A stretch of 52,592 nt of DNA, taken from Prochlorococcus sp. AG-355-J23. GTDB lineage: Bacteria; Cyanobacteriota; Cyanobacteriia; PCC-6307; Cyanobiaceae. Location of the stretch: assembly GCA_003278705.1 (NCBI GenBank), contig QCDR01000002.1:1-52592 (forward strand), written 5' to 3'. This document shows positions 32,081 to 40,617 of this stretch, one piece after another (the first letter of the stretch is position 1; each line of letters begins with the position of its first letter). The notes under the pieces were generated by a model. That model had not been told where the DNA came from. It made no database searches and worked only from the letters and a program-made list of their open reading frames with translations. The position numbers were made by a program, and so were the translations under genes.

Positions 32081-32352
32081 CTAATTACCTGTAAACACGC
32101 AGGTCCATCTACTATCAAATTGCCAAACAGAATTGTATATTTCATTAGTAATTTTTTCGCCTGACTTATTACAAGTATCTAAATTTCTCATTGGAATAGA
32201 ATGTAAAGAAGGACTTGTTATTCCGCTAACCTCTGGCCTTCATCCAGGTCCTTGTCTATAAGTTCCAATTATTACCAATAGTTAGCTTTCGCAGAACTAG
32301 AAAAGATTAACGAAAAAAGAAAAAATAATATTAATAAAGATTTTTTTTTCAT
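32081..32352 (-). pseudogene. Decayed gene for a small secreted Cys protein
   Basis: The ATG at 32352 starts a clean signal peptide (MKKKSLLILFFLFSLIFSSS-AKA) and then NYW, after which the frame meets two stops. In another phase the sequence continues as VIIGTYRQGPG, an in-frame TGA, then RPEVSGITSPSLHSIPMRNL, DTCNKSGEKITNEIYNSVWQ and FDSRWTCVFTGN before a TAG at 32081. One frameshift near 32280 and one nonsense codon near 32235 thus break what looks like a secreted protein of about 85-90 residues with two Cys. The residual coding quality suggests recent loss. Sequencing error is the alternative. Confidence 0.6.
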
Positions 32353-32419
32353 TAATCAATACTAGCTTTTTATTTTTAAATGTAAATTGCTATTAATTAA
32401 TTAGGTAATTTAATAATTT

Positions 32420-33220
32420 TTGGAATATTTAAAATTTGTTTTATACGGATTAATTCAAGGGTTGACGGAATTTATCCCTGTAAGTAGTACAGCTCATTTA
32501 AAAATCATATCCCTTTTTTTAGGTATTGATGATCCTGGAGCTTCTTTGTCCGCTACTATCCAACTTGGCAGTGTTCTAGCCATAGCCTGGTATTTTAGGA
32601 ATGATATTTTTAATTTCAGAAGACAATCTTCCAAAAACTTTCTTGAATATCTCTTACATGAAAGATTGTTAAGGTCTATTTTGATTGGTACTATACCAAT
32701 CGTTTTGCTTGGTGGGATTATAAAAATATTTATCCCTTCTTTTTTTGAAAACGTTCTTCGTTCAAATTTATCAATAGCATTGGTTTCATTTCTAATGGCT
32801 ATTTTTATGTACTTGGCAGATAGTTCTAAAAGAGGTTCTATTAATATTAAAAACCATAATTATTCAAATAGTTTATTGATAGGTTTCTTTCAAGCATTTG
32901 CAATTTTCCCTGGTGTTTCAAGATCTGGGGTCACTATTTCTAGTGCTTTAATATCAGGATGGGAAAGAGGCGATGCTGCGAAATTTTCTTTTCTTTTAGG
33001 GATGCCAGCTATTTCTCTTGCTGCGATTGTTGAGTTTATTTCTTCTTTTAATGATTTTTTTTCACTAGGTTTTTTCCCTCTTTTCGTTGGTCTTATTACG
33101 ACATTTTTATCCTCTTTATTAGCAATAGATTTCTTATTAAAGTTTTTTTCTTCAAATGGATTGAAAATATTTATTATCTATCGAGTAATTTTTGGTGTTG
33201 TAATTCTTTTGAATTTATAA
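32420..33220 (+). CDS. uppP: Undecaprenyl-diphosphatase
   Basis: This membrane phosphatase recycles the peptidoglycan lipid carrier and confers bacitracin tolerance. It has 266 residues and about eight helices, with the two family motifs complete: LTEFIPVSSTAHL near the N terminus (with E17 by position) and FPGVSRSGVTISSAL. The start is TTG at 32420; no in-frame ATG precedes it, and the encoded MEYLKFVLYGLIQGLTEF is the normal N terminus. It follows the broken secreted-protein gene on the other strand and precedes a 50-aa membrane protein. Confidence 0.94.
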   Translation: MEYLKFVLYGLIQGLTEFIPVSSTAHLKIISLFLGIDDPGASLSATIQLGSVLAIAWYFRNDIFNFRRQSSKNFLEYLLHERLLRSILIGTIPIVLLGGIIKIFIPSFFENVLRSNLSIALVSFLMAIFMYLADSSKRGSINIKNHNYSNSLLIGFFQAFAIFPGVSRSGVTISSALISGWERGDAAKFSFLLGMPAISLAAIVEFISSFNDFFSLGFFPLFVGLITTFLSSLLAIDFLLKFFSSNGLKIFIIYRVIFGVVILLNL

Positions 33221-33276
33221 TTGACTTTGAAAAAAAAATTTTGCAATTATGTTAAGGTTTTAAAAAATTCTTTCAA

Positions 33277-33429
33277 ATGAACATTTTTATATCTTTCCAA
33301 TTAGGTGAAGTAGAAGTTTCTAATCTAACTATATTGGTTTTAGCTTTTTTTTCTTCATTTACGTTCATAGCGGTAGGCATAAGTTCATATAAGCTGTACA
33401 AATCGCTTATAAATGAAGACGATAAATAA
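33277..33429 (+). CDS. Single-span membrane microprotein (50 aa)
   Basis: A 50-codon frame from the ATG at 33277 encodes a short head (MNIFISFQLGEVEVSN), one hydrophobic helix (LTILVLAFFSSFTFIAVGIS) and a polar tail (SYKLYKSLINEDDK). It lies 56 nt after uppP on the same strand and stops one base before the 3' end of the convergent tRNA-Pro gene. The ordered layout and varied codons support coding. The function is unknown. Confidence 0.6.
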   Translation: MNIFISFQLGEVEVSNLTILVLAFFSSFTFIAVGISSYKLYKSLINEDDK

Positions 33430-33430
33430 T

Positions 33431-33503
33431 CGGAACGGCGGGATTTGAACCCACGACCCCCACTACCCCAAAGTGGTGCGCTACCAAACTGCGCTACGCC
33501 CCG
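33431..33503 (-). tRNA. tRNA-Pro (anticodon GGG)
   Basis: Read on the minus strand, a full cloverleaf forms: acceptor CGGGGCG/CGTTCCG (with two G-T pairs), D-arm GCGC/GCGC, anticodon stem CCACT/AGTGG with loop TTGGGGT, variable GGGTC, and T-arm GTGGG/CCCGC with TTCAAAT. The loop gives anticodon GGG, reading CCC and CCU. The CCA end is not encoded. It is 73 bases long. Confidence 0.95.
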
Positions 33504-33530
33504 TATCTTTACTATAAAGTTTAGATTGAT

Positions 33531-34259
33531 TTAAACGTTATTCTTTATAGGATTGTTATCAGATCTCAATACACACTTGTCAACTTCCCAATTAAAGTTT
33601 CCCCATATATGGTCTTCTAATTTATAGTTGCTTCCATTAAAAACTCCTAACTTAACTTTTGTAGGTGAAGCGGAACAATACTGCCTGCTTCCAGCTGATG
33701 CAAGATATTGTTGATGGTATTCTTCTGCATAAAAATATGAATCAATCATTTTTATTTCCGTTTCAATTAAACCAAGATTTTTTTTGCTTAGTTCGGTTTG
33801 ATATTGTTCCTTACTGGCTAATATAGTTTTAATATTATTTTCATTTTTGTAATATATTGCTGATCTATATTGTGTTCCCATATCATTACCTTGTCTGTTT
33901 TTTTGAGTAGGGTCATGACATTCCCAAAACATTTTTAATAAATCACTAACATCAATTTCCCTTTTATCCCATATAACTCTTACAACTTCTGAATGACCAG
34001 TTAAGCCGGAACATACTTCATAATAAGTTGGATTGTTTTTTTTACCTCCAGCATAACCTACAGATGTTGTGATAACGCCCGGAAGTTTCCAAAAACATTT
34101 TTCAGCACCCCAGAAACAACCACATCCAAAAATTATTTCATCTTCTTCTACATTAGGATCTTTTTTGATATCTGTTTTTAATATTCTATGCAATGAATAA
34201 GAATCATTAGTTAAATTTACCTCCTCATTATTCATAATGTTTTTCAGGAATTTAAACAT
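33531..34259 (-). CDS. msrA: Peptide methionine-S-sulfoxide reductase
   Basis: This enzyme repairs oxidised methionine in proteins, using thioredoxin. It has 242 residues, with the catalytic motif GCGCFWGAEKCF (C48 as nucleophile), the family strand VGYAGGKKNNPTYYEVCSG, GHSEVVRV, and FWECHDPTQKNRQGNDMGTQ. The core begins near residue 40; the N-terminal 39 residues are extra and may partly be untranslated (later ATGs exist at residues 9 and 1). The C-terminal NGSNYKLEDHIWGNFNWEVD extension is unlike short MsrA proteins. A tRNA-Pro gene follows on the same strand. Confidence 0.95.
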   Translation of the reverse strand: MFKFLKNIMNNEEVNLTNDSYSLHRILKTDIKKDPNVEEDEIIFGCGCFWGAEKCFWKLPGVITTSVGYAGGKKNNPTYYEVCSGLTGHSEVVRVIWDKREIDVSDLLKMFWECHDPTQKNRQGNDMGTQYRSAIYYKNENNIKTILASKEQYQTELSKKNLGLIETEIKMIDSYFYAEEYHQQYLASAGSRQYCSASPTKVKLGVFNGSNYKLEDHIWGNFNWEVDKCVLRSDNNPIKNNV

Positions 34260-34297
34260 AATTTAAAATCTGTTCATTATAAGAAAAAAAATTACTT

Positions 34298-36043
34298 TTA
34301 GCTCTTAACAATTCTTGTAGCTAATTCTCTATCCCAAAGTTGTTTGTATAGTCCATTCACTTCTACTAAATCTTTATGAGCCCCTTCTTGTACTATTTCT
34401 CCTTTATCCATTACTAAAACCCTATCACAAGTAGCTGCAACGGAAAGTTGGTGACTAATCATTATGATTGTTTTATTACTTCCATCATTCATTTCATCTA
34501 TTATTCTTGCAGCTGTTTTATTATCTACGCTTGCTAAAGCATCATCAAGAACAACAATAGGAGAATTAACAAGCAGTGCTCTCCCTAGTGCAGTTCTTTG
34601 TCTTTGTCCACCACTTAATGTAATACCTCTTTCACCAACAATCGTTTTAAACCTTTGTGGAAAATTATTGATATCATCAATTAATCCAGCTTTTGTAGCG
34701 CTTTCTTTAACTAAATATTTAGAAGCTTTGGGTTCCCCAAAACTTAGGTTTTCTGAGATTGTAGAAGTAAATAAGAATGCTTCTTGAGGCACGATAGAAA
34801 TATTTTTTCTAAGATCGCTTAATTTTAAAGTTTTTACATCAATTTCATCTAAAAATAATTGATTGTCTGGAATTTCAATAGTCCGTCCAAGAGACTTTGC
34901 TAGTGTTGTCTTTCCACAACCTACAGGTCCAACAATTGCAATAAGTTCTCCAGGATAAATTTTAAAATTGAGATTATTTAATGAATTAAATTTTGATCCT
35001 TTATACTTAATTGTTAAATTTTTTGCTTCTAAGAATCCTCTAACCTTTCTTTTTAAAAACTTTGTTTCTGCTTTATCTACAATATTTGGGTTGTTCTGAA
35101 AGATTTCTTCCACACGATCTAAACTTACTTGACCAAGTTGAAAAGTATTTAAGGTAAAACCTAATAGAGCTGTTGGGAAGACAAGTCTTTCTACGTAAAG
35201 AATTAAAGCTACTAAACCACCTATCGAAATAAATCCACTCTCTAATTGAAAAGTTCCTAACGATAATAAAATCAATAATGAAATTGAGGAAATCCCTTGT
35301 AACAAAGGAAAAAGGGTACTCGCTGTTCTTGCAAGTTTTATCGCTGAATTTCGATAATCGTTATTATATATGTCAAATTCTTTTTTCTCAGCATTCTCTT
35401 GGGCGTAAATTTTAATAGCACTTATACCAGATAGATCTTCTTGTATAAGATCACTAAGTTTTGATAATGATTCTTGTTGATCTTTTCTTTGTTTAACCAT
35501 TCTGCCGCCAAATAGACTTACAATTCCAAGAATTAATGGAAAAATCATTAAAGCTGATATTGTTAATGTTTTATTAATCGAAAACATTGAAGGAATTGTG
35601 AAAGAATAAGCTAATACAATGTTGCACAAGCTTAAAACTGTAAAACCCAAAAGTCTCCTTATATTTTCAACATCACTTGTAGCTCTACTAATGATGTCTC
35701 CACTACCTTTTTTTTGAATCCATTCTGGATCTTGAATAAGTAAATGATCAAAAAGTTTTTGACGAAGATTTACTTCTACTTTCCTACCTATGCCGAAAAC
35801 AATCTGTCTTGAAAATAATCTTATTAAACCCATACATGTTGCTAAAAATATTAACCATAATGATTTAGAAATAATAAAATCCGAAGAAAACCCATTTTGT
35901 AATTGGTCAATTATATTTTTTACTTCTAAAGGTATTACAACACTTAGTATATTTACTATTAATAGAGCTAAAGCTCCATATAAGAATTCTTTTTTGTAAG
36001 GTCTTAGATATTTAGATATAACTTTTATCTTTAAATTTTTCAT
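34298..36043 (-). CDS. ABC exporter, fused membrane and ATPase domains
   Basis: This half-transporter of the MsbA/MdlB type has 581 residues. Six membrane helices lie in residues 15-300, followed by the ATPase: Walker A GPVGCGKT, Q-loop VPQEAFLF, signature LSGGQRQRTALGRAL, Walker B IVVLDDALASVD (Asp-Asp in place of Asp-Glu), and H-loop ISHQLS. The second acidic residue of Walker B, normally the catalytic Glu, is Asp, which may slow hydrolysis, as in asymmetric half-transporters that pair with a competent partner. The substrate is unknown (lipid, peptide or drug). It lies 38 nt upstream of msrA. Confidence 0.9.
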   Translation of the reverse strand: MKNLKIKVISKYLRPYKKEFLYGALALLIVNILSVVIPLEVKNIIDQLQNGFSSDFIISKSLWLIFLATCMGLIRLFSRQIVFGIGRKVEVNLRQKLFDHLLIQDPEWIQKKGSGDIISRATSDVENIRRLLGFTVLSLCNIVLAYSFTIPSMFSINKTLTISALMIFPLILGIVSLFGGRMVKQRKDQQESLSKLSDLIQEDLSGISAIKIYAQENAEKKEFDIYNNDYRNSAIKLARTASTLFPLLQGISSISLLILLSLGTFQLESGFISIGGLVALILYVERLVFPTALLGFTLNTFQLGQVSLDRVEEIFQNNPNIVDKAETKFLKRKVRGFLEAKNLTIKYKGSKFNSLNNLNFKIYPGELIAIVGPVGCGKTTLAKSLGRTIEIPDNQLFLDEIDVKTLKLSDLRKNISIVPQEAFLFTSTISENLSFGEPKASKYLVKESATKAGLIDDINNFPQRFKTIVGERGITLSGGQRQRTALGRALLVNSPIVVLDDALASVDNKTAARIIDEMNDGSNKTIIMISHQLSVAATCDRVLVMDKGEIVQEGAHKDLVEVNGLYKQLWDRELATRIVKS

Positions 36044-36123
36044 TTTATTTTGCCGATATGATTAAGATAATGTTTCATTTTTGAATATGTGAGCTAATTT
36101 TATAAATGATTCAGTATTTATTT

Positions 36124-36420
36124 ATGAGTAACGAGCAAACTCATCCATTACATGAAACAGACAAGAGCATTATAGATTCCCTTATCACTAAAAAAACACC
36201 AGAAGATCTTGACTACATAAATTTAGCTAGATTAATAAATCGTTATACCAATTTCCCAGGTGAAATTGAAATTAAAAACGATATTGAAAAAATTTTAAAT
36301 TTTTGGAAGATCACTAAAAATGAACTTTTTTCAAAAACAAAAAATATTTGGTCAAAAAGCTTCAGGCCTTCCAATACAAATAAAGATTTAGTTGGCTCTG
36401 GTTTTGATACCTCAAATTGA
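36124..36420 (+). CDS. DUF3288 family protein
   Basis: This soluble protein of 98 residues from the ATG at 36124 (MSNEQTHPLHETDKSIID) matches the cyanobacterial DUF3288 pattern of EQTHP..TDR..VD.L start, then NLARLINRYTNFPGEIEIKN, and ending in a helix (ILNFWKITKNELFSKTKNIW). An upstream in-frame ATG (36106) adds six residues and is less likely. The function is unknown. It is divergent from the ABC exporter and precedes trpD by 33 nt, so it may share the trpD transcript. Confidence 0.75.
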   Translation: MSNEQTHPLHETDKSIIDSLITKKTPEDLDYINLARLINRYTNFPGEIEIKNDIEKILNFWKITKNELFSKTKNIWSKSFRPSNTNKDLVGSGFDTSN

Positions 36421-36453
36421 ACTTTATCTGCATAATTTTTCTTCTATAAGTAA

Positions 36454-37488
36454 ATGTCTTCTAATCTATCAAACGCTGAAATCCTAAATCATTTGTTGGA
36501 GGGAAGGAACCTTGATGATTTAACTTCTAGATCCTTAATGCAAAGATGGCTGAATGATGAAATATCAGATGTTGAAACAGGAGCTTTTTTGAGTGCTTTG
36601 AGAGCTAAAAGCTCAACAGGTGTCGAACTAAGTTCTATGGCGGAAGAACTTTTGAATGTTTGCGAATTGCCAGTTGCAAGACCAAATTTGTATTTGGTAG
36701 ACACTTGTGGAACAGGGGGAGATGGAGCTAATACTTTTAATATTTCAACGGCAGTAGCATTTGTAGCTGCATCTTGTGGAGTAAAAATTGCAAAACACGG
36801 AAATAGAAGTGCTAGTGGTAAAGTTGGCTCTGCTGATGTTTTGTTGAATCTTGGCTTGGATTTAAATTGTTCATTAGAAAAAGTAATCACAGCAGTAAGT
36901 GAAATTGGAATAACTTTTTTGTTCGCACCTGTTTGGCATAAATCTTTAATAAAACTTGCACCATTAAGAAAGGCCCTTGGAATAAGGACAGTATTTAATC
37001 AACTTGGACCATTAGTAAATCCTTTAAGACCAAATGCGCAAGTTTTGGGTGTTGCTTCTGAGGAACTTTTAAAACCTATGGGAAGCGCGCTTTTAAAAAT
37101 GGGTATGAATAGAGCAATAGTCGTTCACGGTTCTGGCGGCCTTGATGAAGCTTCGCTTCAAGGAGAAAATAAATTAGTATTTGTTGAAAATGGTGAATTA
37201 CGATTTTCAGAAATAAACATTTCAGATTTTAATCATGAAAATATCTCTAACGAAAAGCTTGTGGTTTCTGATATTGAGTCTAACGAGGAGATATTAAAGT
37301 CTGTTTTAAGTGGTTCCGGACAAAAATCCCATATTGATGTAGTTGCCTTGAACTCTGCTTTAGTGCTTTGGGCAGCAGGAATTGAGGATGATTTAAATGA
37401 AGGATTTAATAAAGCTTTGTTTTCTATTAATCAAGGAGATCCTTGGAAGAAGTTTTTACTTCTAAAAAATTATTTATCCTCAAATTAG
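36454..37488 (+). CDS. trpD: Anthranilate phosphoribosyltransferase
   Basis: This enzyme makes phosphoribosyl-anthranilate in tryptophan biosynthesis. It has 344 residues. The PRPP-binding motif [20 protein letters not shown] and the anthranilate site [17 protein letters not shown] are intact, as are FAPVWHKSL and [13 protein letters not shown]. The ATG at 36454 gives the standard N terminus. It is followed by carA with a 14-nt gap; the carA frame remains open upstream into trpD, but that is not taken as coding. Confidence 0.96.
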   Translation: MSSNLSNAEILNHLLEGRNLDDLTSRSLMQRWLNDEISDVETGAFLSALRAKSSTGVELSSMAEELLNVCELPVARPNLYLVDTCGTGGDGANTFNISTAVAFVAASCGVKIAKHGNRSASGKVGSADVLLNLGLDLNCSLEKVITAVSEIGITFLFAPVWHKSLIKLAPLRKALGIRTVFNQLGPLVNPLRPNAQVLGVASEELLKPMGSALLKMGMNRAIVVHGSGGLDEASLQGENKLVFVENGELRFSEINISDFNHENISNEKLVVSDIESNEEILKSVLSGSGQKSHIDVVALNSALVLWAAGIEDDLNEGFNKALFSINQGDPWKKFLLLKNYLSSN

Positions 37489-37502
37489 TTAATTTCAAAT
37501 TG

Positions 37503-38642
37503 ATGATTAATCCATATAAGAAAAACGCGAAATTAGTTTTAAGTAATGGAATTGTTTTCCCAGGATTCTTTTTTGGTGCTTCTGGTACAGCCATTGGTGA
37601 AATAGTTTTTAATACAGGAATGACCGGATATCAAGAAGTTATTACTGATCCAAGTTATTATGGACAGTTATTAACATTCACTTATCCGGAGATTGGAAAC
37701 ACTGGTATTAATTTTGAAGATTCAGAATCTAATATTAATGTTAAAGGTATAATTGTTAGAAATTTTTCATGTAATAGCAGCAATTGGAGATCTAAAAAGA
37801 ATTTTAATCAATGGTTAGTAGAGAAGAATATCGTAGGTCTACATGGAATTGATACAAGGGCTCTTGTTAAAATTTTAAGGTCAAGTGGTGCGATGAATGG
37901 AGTTATTACCTCTCTAGATAAGTCTGATGATAGTTGTTTAAAGATAATTTGTGATACGCCAAAGATGGAGGGATTAAATTTATCAAAAGTTGTTTCAACA
38001 AAGCAACAATATTTATGGAAAAGTCATACGCAAACAATTTTTGATTTAAGAAAAAGATATGATGAATCTTCTAAAAAGTTAAAAATAGTAGCAATTGATT
38101 TTGGAATTAAAAATTCTATTCTAAATAGACTTGTATCCCATGGCTGTGAAGTTTTGGTTTTACCTTCCCGATCTTCTCTAAATGATGTTCTTTCTAACAA
38201 GCCGGATGGTATATTTTTCTCAAATGGTCCAGGCGATCCTTCTTCTGTTTCTGAAGGTATAGACTTAGCAAAATCACTTATTGAATATGGTGAAATACCT
38301 ATGTTTGGCATTTGCCTTGGCCACCAAATATTTGGATTAGCATTAGGAGGTTCAACTTATAAATTACCTTTTGGACATCGTGGTTTAAATCATCCTTGCG
38401 GTGAAAATAATAAAATTGAGATAACGAGTCAGAATCATGGTTTTGCTATTGATCCCAATTCTCTCTCAAAGGATATAGTTAGAATTACCCATTATAACCT
38501 TAACGATAATACTGTAGCTGGTCTGGAGGTTTATAATAAGCCTATATTTAGTGTGCAATATCATCCTGAAGCAGGACCTGGTCCACATGATTCAGATTAT
38601 TTATTTAAAAAATTTGTTTCTCTAATGTTAGAAAGATGTTGA
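37503..38642 (+). CDS. carA: Carbamoyl-phosphate synthase small (glutaminase) subunit
   Basis: This subunit hydrolyses glutamine and passes ammonia to CarB for arginine and pyrimidine synthesis. It has 379 residues from the ATG at 37503 (MINPYKKNAKLVLSNG). The N-terminal domain includes GEIVFNTGMTGYQEVITDPS; the class I amidotransferase has the nucleophile Cys in MFGICLGHQIFGLALGG and the His-Glu pair in QYHPEAGPGPHDS. The frame is open upstream to 37443, overlapping trpD, but residues before 37503 are not family-like. carB is not in the window. Confidence 0.96.
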   Translation: MINPYKKNAKLVLSNGIVFPGFFFGASGTAIGEIVFNTGMTGYQEVITDPSYYGQLLTFTYPEIGNTGINFEDSESNINVKGIIVRNFSCNSSNWRSKKNFNQWLVEKNIVGLHGIDTRALVKILRSSGAMNGVITSLDKSDDSCLKIICDTPKMEGLNLSKVVSTKQQYLWKSHTQTIFDLRKRYDESSKKLKIVAIDFGIKNSILNRLVSHGCEVLVLPSRSSLNDVLSNKPDGIFFSNGPGDPSSVSEGIDLAKSLIEYGEIPMFGICLGHQIFGLALGGSTYKLPFGHRGLNHPCGENNKIEITSQNHGFAIDPNSLSKDIVRITHYNLNDNTVAGLEVYNKPIFSVQYHPEAGPGPHDSDYLFKKFVSLMLERC

Positions 38643-38692
38643 CATGTTGTTTTCTTTTGATTTGATAATTACATTTGATATATTAATTTTTT

Positions 38693-38697
38693 GGAGG
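38693..38697 (+). promoter_or_regulatory. Strong ribosome-binding site with no AUG behind it
   Basis: GGAGG at 38693-38697 is a full Shine-Dalgarno core, uncommon in this window. No ATG, GTG or TTG in the STAS frame follows within 15 nt, but ATC (38704) and ATA (38707) of that frame lie 6 and 9 nt away. The annotated ATG at 38770 is too far (72 nt) to use it. Confidence 0.55.
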
Positions 38698-38769
38698 TAT
38701 TAGATCATAGAAGATTTCCAGAAGTTAACCGTTTCTTTAAGAGGAAACCTTGAGGTTAAAACAAACATT

Positions 38770-39069
38770 ATGGTTTTTACTTTTAAAGGCCAACTTGATG
38801 CTTTCTCAGAAAAACAATTTAAGACTTTTGTTACCAATAATTTAAAAAATGAGCTTCCATTCATTATTGATCTGACAAAAATAGATTTTTTAGATTCTTC
38901 GGGTCTTGGAGCACTCGTTCAAACTGCAAAAGAATGCAAAAAGTCGAAACTTGGATTCTCTGTCGTTGGTAATTCAAGAGTGGCCCAAACAATTAAACTT
39001 GTTCGTTTAGGGGATTTTCTTAATTTGAATTCAACTCTTGATGATGCATTAAATTATTTAAAGAATTGA
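38770..39069 (+). CDS. STAS-domain anti-anti-sigma-factor-like protein
   Basis: This single STAS domain has 99 residues if read from the ATG at 38770. The core is VFTFKGQLDAFSEKQF, then PFIIDLTKIDFLDSSGLGAL with the phosphorylatable Ser in DSSG, and KLGFSVVGNSRVAQTIKLV. Such proteins sequester anti-sigma kinases in partner-switching pathways. Compared with SpoIIAA the ATG leaves out the first beta strand. The frame continues upstream without a stop to 38704 and encodes EDFQKLTVSLRGNLEVKTNI, which would supply that strand. Initiation at ATC or ATA (38704/38707) behind a GGAGG is therefore likely, making about 120 residues. The mini-RNase III gene overlaps the stop by 4 nt. Confidence 0.85.
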   Translation: MVFTFKGQLDAFSEKQFKTFVTNNLKNELPFIIDLTKIDFLDSSGLGALVQTAKECKKSKLGFSVVGNSRVAQTIKLVRLGDFLNLNSTLDDALNYLKN

Positions 39070-39464
39070 ATTATTGGATTCAAAACTTGGTTCCATATGG
39101 ATCTCCCGAGGATATAGGTGTTATTCAACTTGCTTGGCTTGGAGATTCGGTATGGGAGCTCCACCAAAGACTAAGGCATGTTCATTTCCCTTTAAAATCT
39201 AAAGATCTCCATTTATCTGTAGTAAACGAAGTAAAAGCAAAATCTCAGTCAAAATCATTAAGTCAAATTGAACATTTATTAAATCCAAATGAAATGGATC
39301 TAATTAGGCGTGCTAGAAATAAAACAAAGAGATACCCAAAATCTTCAGACCCCACCATATACTCTAGAGCAACTGGTTTTGAAACTCTTATTGGCTGGCT
39401 ATTTTTAAAAGATCCTCAAAGATTATCAACACTTTTTGAATATTTAGAATTAAAAATGAATTGA
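39066..39464 (+). CDS. mrnC: Mini-ribonuclease III
   Basis: This RNase III catalytic domain without a dsRNA-binding domain has 132 residues and matures 23S rRNA ends. Motifs are IQLAWLGDSVWELHQRLR (with the catalytic Asp), LHLSVVNEVKAKSQS and GFETLIGWLFLKDPQRL (the second acidic cluster with Glu). The start is TTG at 39066, overlapping the STAS stop (TTGA). It lies directly before an rRNA methyltransferase gene, the same pairing as in Bacillus (mrnC next to rlmB), which supports a role in 23S rRNA processing. Confidence 0.9.
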   Translation: MNYWIQNLVPYGSPEDIGVIQLAWLGDSVWELHQRLRHVHFPLKSKDLHLSVVNEVKAKSQSKSLSQIEHLLNPNEMDLIRRARNKTKRYPKSSDPTIYSRATGFETLIGWLFLKDPQRLSTLFEYLELKMN

Positions 39465-39468
39465 ATCT

Positions 39469-40470
39469 ATGAAAAACTCCTCAAATAAATTTCACGGAAA
39501 AAATAAAGACTACAAAAAAGATTCAGATTTTGGATATTACTCAAAAAATACAAATCGTTCAAAAAAAAATGATAGATTTTTGAACAATTCCGCTAAAAAT
39601 AAGAAATTTGAAAATTTAAAAAAAAATGATGAAAATAATACTTTCTCGTCCTTAAAAAGAAGAAAGCCAAGTTTTAAATCTAATACAGAATTTCCGAATA
39701 AAAATTCTGATGTGTATCAAGAGTTTACTAATAAGAGAAATTTTGATGATTGGATATGGGGTAAACATTCTGTTTTTGAGGCTCTTAGTAGTGATAGAGC
39801 GATTAATAGGATTTGGTGTACTGCGGAAATTTTTTCTTCAGACAAATTCTATACTTTGCTTAAGGAACTTAAATCGAAGGGAGTTCTTATTGAAGAAGTT
39901 TCTTGGAAAAGACTATCGCAATTGACATACGGTGCTTCACATCAAGGTGTCGCATTGCAGTTAGCATGCTCTAAAACAATATCCCTAGAGAAATTAATCG
40001 ATTTTTCTAAAAACAATTGTCCAAATCCTATATTAGTCGCATTAGACGGTATAACCGATCCTCATAATGTTGGTGCGATTATAAGATCAGCGGAAGCATT
40101 TGATTGCAAGGGTGTAATTATTCCTCAGAGAAGGTCTGCAGGATTGACTGGAACTGTAGCCAAGGTAGCTGCAGGAGCATTAGAACACCTTCATGTAAGT
40201 CGAGTTGTTAACTTAAATAGAGCACTTGAGGAACTTAAGAAAAATGGTTTTCTTGTCGTTGGCTTATCTGGAGATAGTCAAATATCTATCTCAAATTTTC
40301 AAGAAAAAGCACCTCTGGTAGTTGTAGTTGGCTCTGAAGATAAAGGTATTTCTTTGCTAACTCAGAAAAAATGCGATTTTATATTAAGTATTTCTCTTAA
40401 AGGTAAGACTTCAAGTTTAAATGCCTCTGTGGCGGCCGCCATATCCCTATTTCACTTGACAGGTAAATAA
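39469..40470 (+). CDS. rlmB: RlmB/TrmH-family rRNA 2'-O-methyltransferase
   Basis: This SPOUT methyltransferase probably modifies G2251 of 23S rRNA. It has 333 residues. Residues 1-90 are low-complexity Asn/Lys/Ser/Phe (NKFHGKNKDYKKDSDFGYYS and similar), probably disordered and RNA-binding. The catalytic part starts at WIWGKHSVFEALSSDRAINR, with the three SPOUT motifs ALDGITDPHNVGAIIRSAEA, VVVGSEDKGISLL and ISLKGKTSSLNASVAAAIS. It begins 4 nt after the mini-RNase III stop. The frame for this start (ATG at 39469) is unambiguous. Confidence 0.92.
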   Translation: MKNSSNKFHGKNKDYKKDSDFGYYSKNTNRSKKNDRFLNNSAKNKKFENLKKNDENNTFSSLKRRKPSFKSNTEFPNKNSDVYQEFTNKRNFDDWIWGKHSVFEALSSDRAINRIWCTAEIFSSDKFYTLLKELKSKGVLIEEVSWKRLSQLTYGASHQGVALQLACSKTISLEKLIDFSKNNCPNPILVALDGITDPHNVGAIIRSAEAFDCKGVIIPQRRSAGLTGTVAKVAAGALEHLHVSRVVNLNRALEELKKNGFLVVGLSGDSQISISNFQEKAPLVVVVGSEDKGISLLTQKKCDFILSISLKGKTSSLNASVAAAISLFHLTGK

Positions 40471-40593
40471 TTTTATCATTAAAAATCGCTGTTTTTGGAT
40501 ACCACTAAAATGTTGTTGTTTCAATACATTTATATTATTAATAAAAATTTATTGAATTTTCACTACAAAATTGTATAGAATTTAACAAGAATT

Positions 40594-40608
40594 GATGGTC
40601 TAACAGGC
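40594..40608 (+). promoter_or_regulatory. Small hairpin before the DUF1816 gene
   Basis: TGGTC-TAACA-GGCCA can pair over 5 bp (one G-T). It is followed by a run of seven A and the TTG start of the DUF1816 gene at 40618. On this strand it is not a terminator (no T-run), so if it acts, it would be as a leader or RNA-stability element. The evidence is weak. Confidence 0.25.
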
Positions 40609-40617
40609 CAAAAAAAT

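Noticed and set aside
33431..33503. Genomic island inserted at tRNA-Pro
   Set aside because: No direct repeat of the tRNA 3' end and no integrase is seen; flanking genes (uppP, msrA) are core.
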